Positions 63,527 through 64,000 of a stretch of 64,000 bases of DNA are shown in pieces. Numbering within the stretch: the first letter of the stretch is position 1; every line of letters begins with the position of its first letter. The position numbers and the translations under genes were made by a program. The notes below the pieces were generated by a model. That model was given only the letters and a program-made list of their open reading frames with translations. It ran no database searches and was not told where the DNA came from. The stretch comes from JAZKFT01 sp963845495 (GTDB lineage Bacteria > Bacteroidota > Bacteroidia > Chitinophagales > Chitinophagaceae), in assembly GCA_963845495.1 (NCBI GenBank), contig CAWJTH010000078.1, forward strand, positions 1-64,000. Direction: 5' to 3'.

Positions 63527-63997
63527 ATGATCACAATCACCGTCAACGGTCAACACCACGATGTCGATGCCGACCCAAACATGCCATTTTGTGGGTTCTC
63601 CGGGATATTTTAGGTTTAACAGGTACTAAATTTGGCTGCGGTGCTGCTCAATGCGGGGCCTGTACCGTTCACCTCAACGGAGAATCGATACGTTCCTGTA
63701 TTACAAAGATAAGCCGTGCGGCAGGGCAGAAGATCGTTACCATCGAGGGCCTTTCTGCCAACAACAACCATCCGTTGCAACTCGCATGGAACGAAATGAA
63801 CGTGCCGCAATGCGGTTATTGCCAGTCGGGCCAATTGATGTCAGCCGCAGTGCTTATTGCGCGAAAATTCCAATCCTACTGACCAGGATATTGATGATGC
63901 GATGTCAGGAAATATCTGTCGCTGCGGCACTTATCAGCGTATCAGGGCGGCGATACACAGGGCTGCTGAGTTGCGCGGGAGGGCGCTAAATCATGAA
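63527..63997 (+). CDS. (2Fe-2S) subunit of a molybdenum hydroxylase (IorA type), frameshifted
   Basis: It starts MITITVNGQHHDVDADPN. A plant-type [2Fe-2S] loop follows (KFGCGAAQCGACTVHLNGES) and a second cluster site (CGYCQSGQ, then GNICRCGTYQRI). Total about 155 residues, as in isoquinoline 1-oxidoreductase alpha subunits and aldehyde-oxidase small subunits. Near 63,590 a run of four T's interrupts the frame; one more T restores MPFLWVLRDILGLTGTKFG. A second shift is near 63,865. The last bases may overlap the ATG of the next gene (ATGAAGAA), the large subunit, beyond the window. Confidence 0.65.
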
Positions 63998-64000
63998 GAA

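Noticed and set aside
1..64000. Tyrosine or serine integrase for the element
   Set aside because: No frame shows an RxxR-Y or serine-recombinase signature; the only recombinase-like sequence is the IS1182 N-terminal fragment.

Overview
The window looks like Bacteroidota, most probably Sphingobacteriaceae (Mucilaginibacter or Pedobacter type). The evidence is a CTnDOT-like transfer operon (TraE/F/G/I/J/K/M/N), an RteC protein, a DEGS-type sphingolipid desaturase, TAnnTTTG-type -7 boxes in front of several genes, and a large set of PAS-rich histidine kinases. No rRNA, complete tRNA, CRISPR array or integrase is visible.

Layout. (1) 0.1-1.75 kb: a HAD hydrolase and a sphingolipid desaturase, both broken by frameshifts, then the 3' end of a tRNA with its terminator (1,923-1,973). 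This resembles a left attachment scar. (2) 2.1-8.9 kb: a defence-like zone with a decayed AbiE-type toxin-antitoxin pair, an intact Fic protein behind an operator array, a broken DUF2779 nuclease, and a broken PHP-domain/ABC-ATPase (TrlF-like) with a small overlapping partner. (3) 9.1-15.2 kb: typical cargo of Bacteroidota conjugative elements: DUF932, small proteins, a DUF1778/GNAT toxin-antitoxin pair, and umuDC divergent from an SRAP gene. (4) 15.4-18.6 kb: a small metabolic cargo of AraC regulator, O-acetyltransferase, cupin and a secreted carboxymuconolactone-decarboxylase/monooxygenase fusion. (5) 18.6-39.5 kb, all on the minus strand: the conjugation machinery. It runs from an HTH protein and ParA through a candidate oriT, MobC, a relaxase, the coupling protein, RteC and the mating-pore genes. 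A 2.5 kb group II intron splits the relaxase exactly after its histidine triad.

(6) 39.7-59.3 kb: a signalling island with six sensor kinases, three receiver proteins, an RsbQ-like hydrolase next to a PAS kinase, and small membrane or zinc-ribbon proteins. Its core is a four-gene, start/stop-overlapping operon: a 1912-residue kinase with about 12 PAS domains and a GAF domain, a GAF kinase, a CheY/Rcp1-like receiver, and a receiver-PAS-DHp protein without an ATPase. (7) 59.5-64 kb: an IS1182-type transposase fragment, then broken molybdoenzyme genes (FdhF/YdeP-like oxidoreductase, a small partner, FdhD and a [2Fe-2S] subunit).

Frameshifts are common outside about 41-59 kb. Several sit at homopolymers where one added base restores the frame. 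Sequencing error and true decay cannot be told apart from this sequence alone, so genes called broken here may be whole in the organism.
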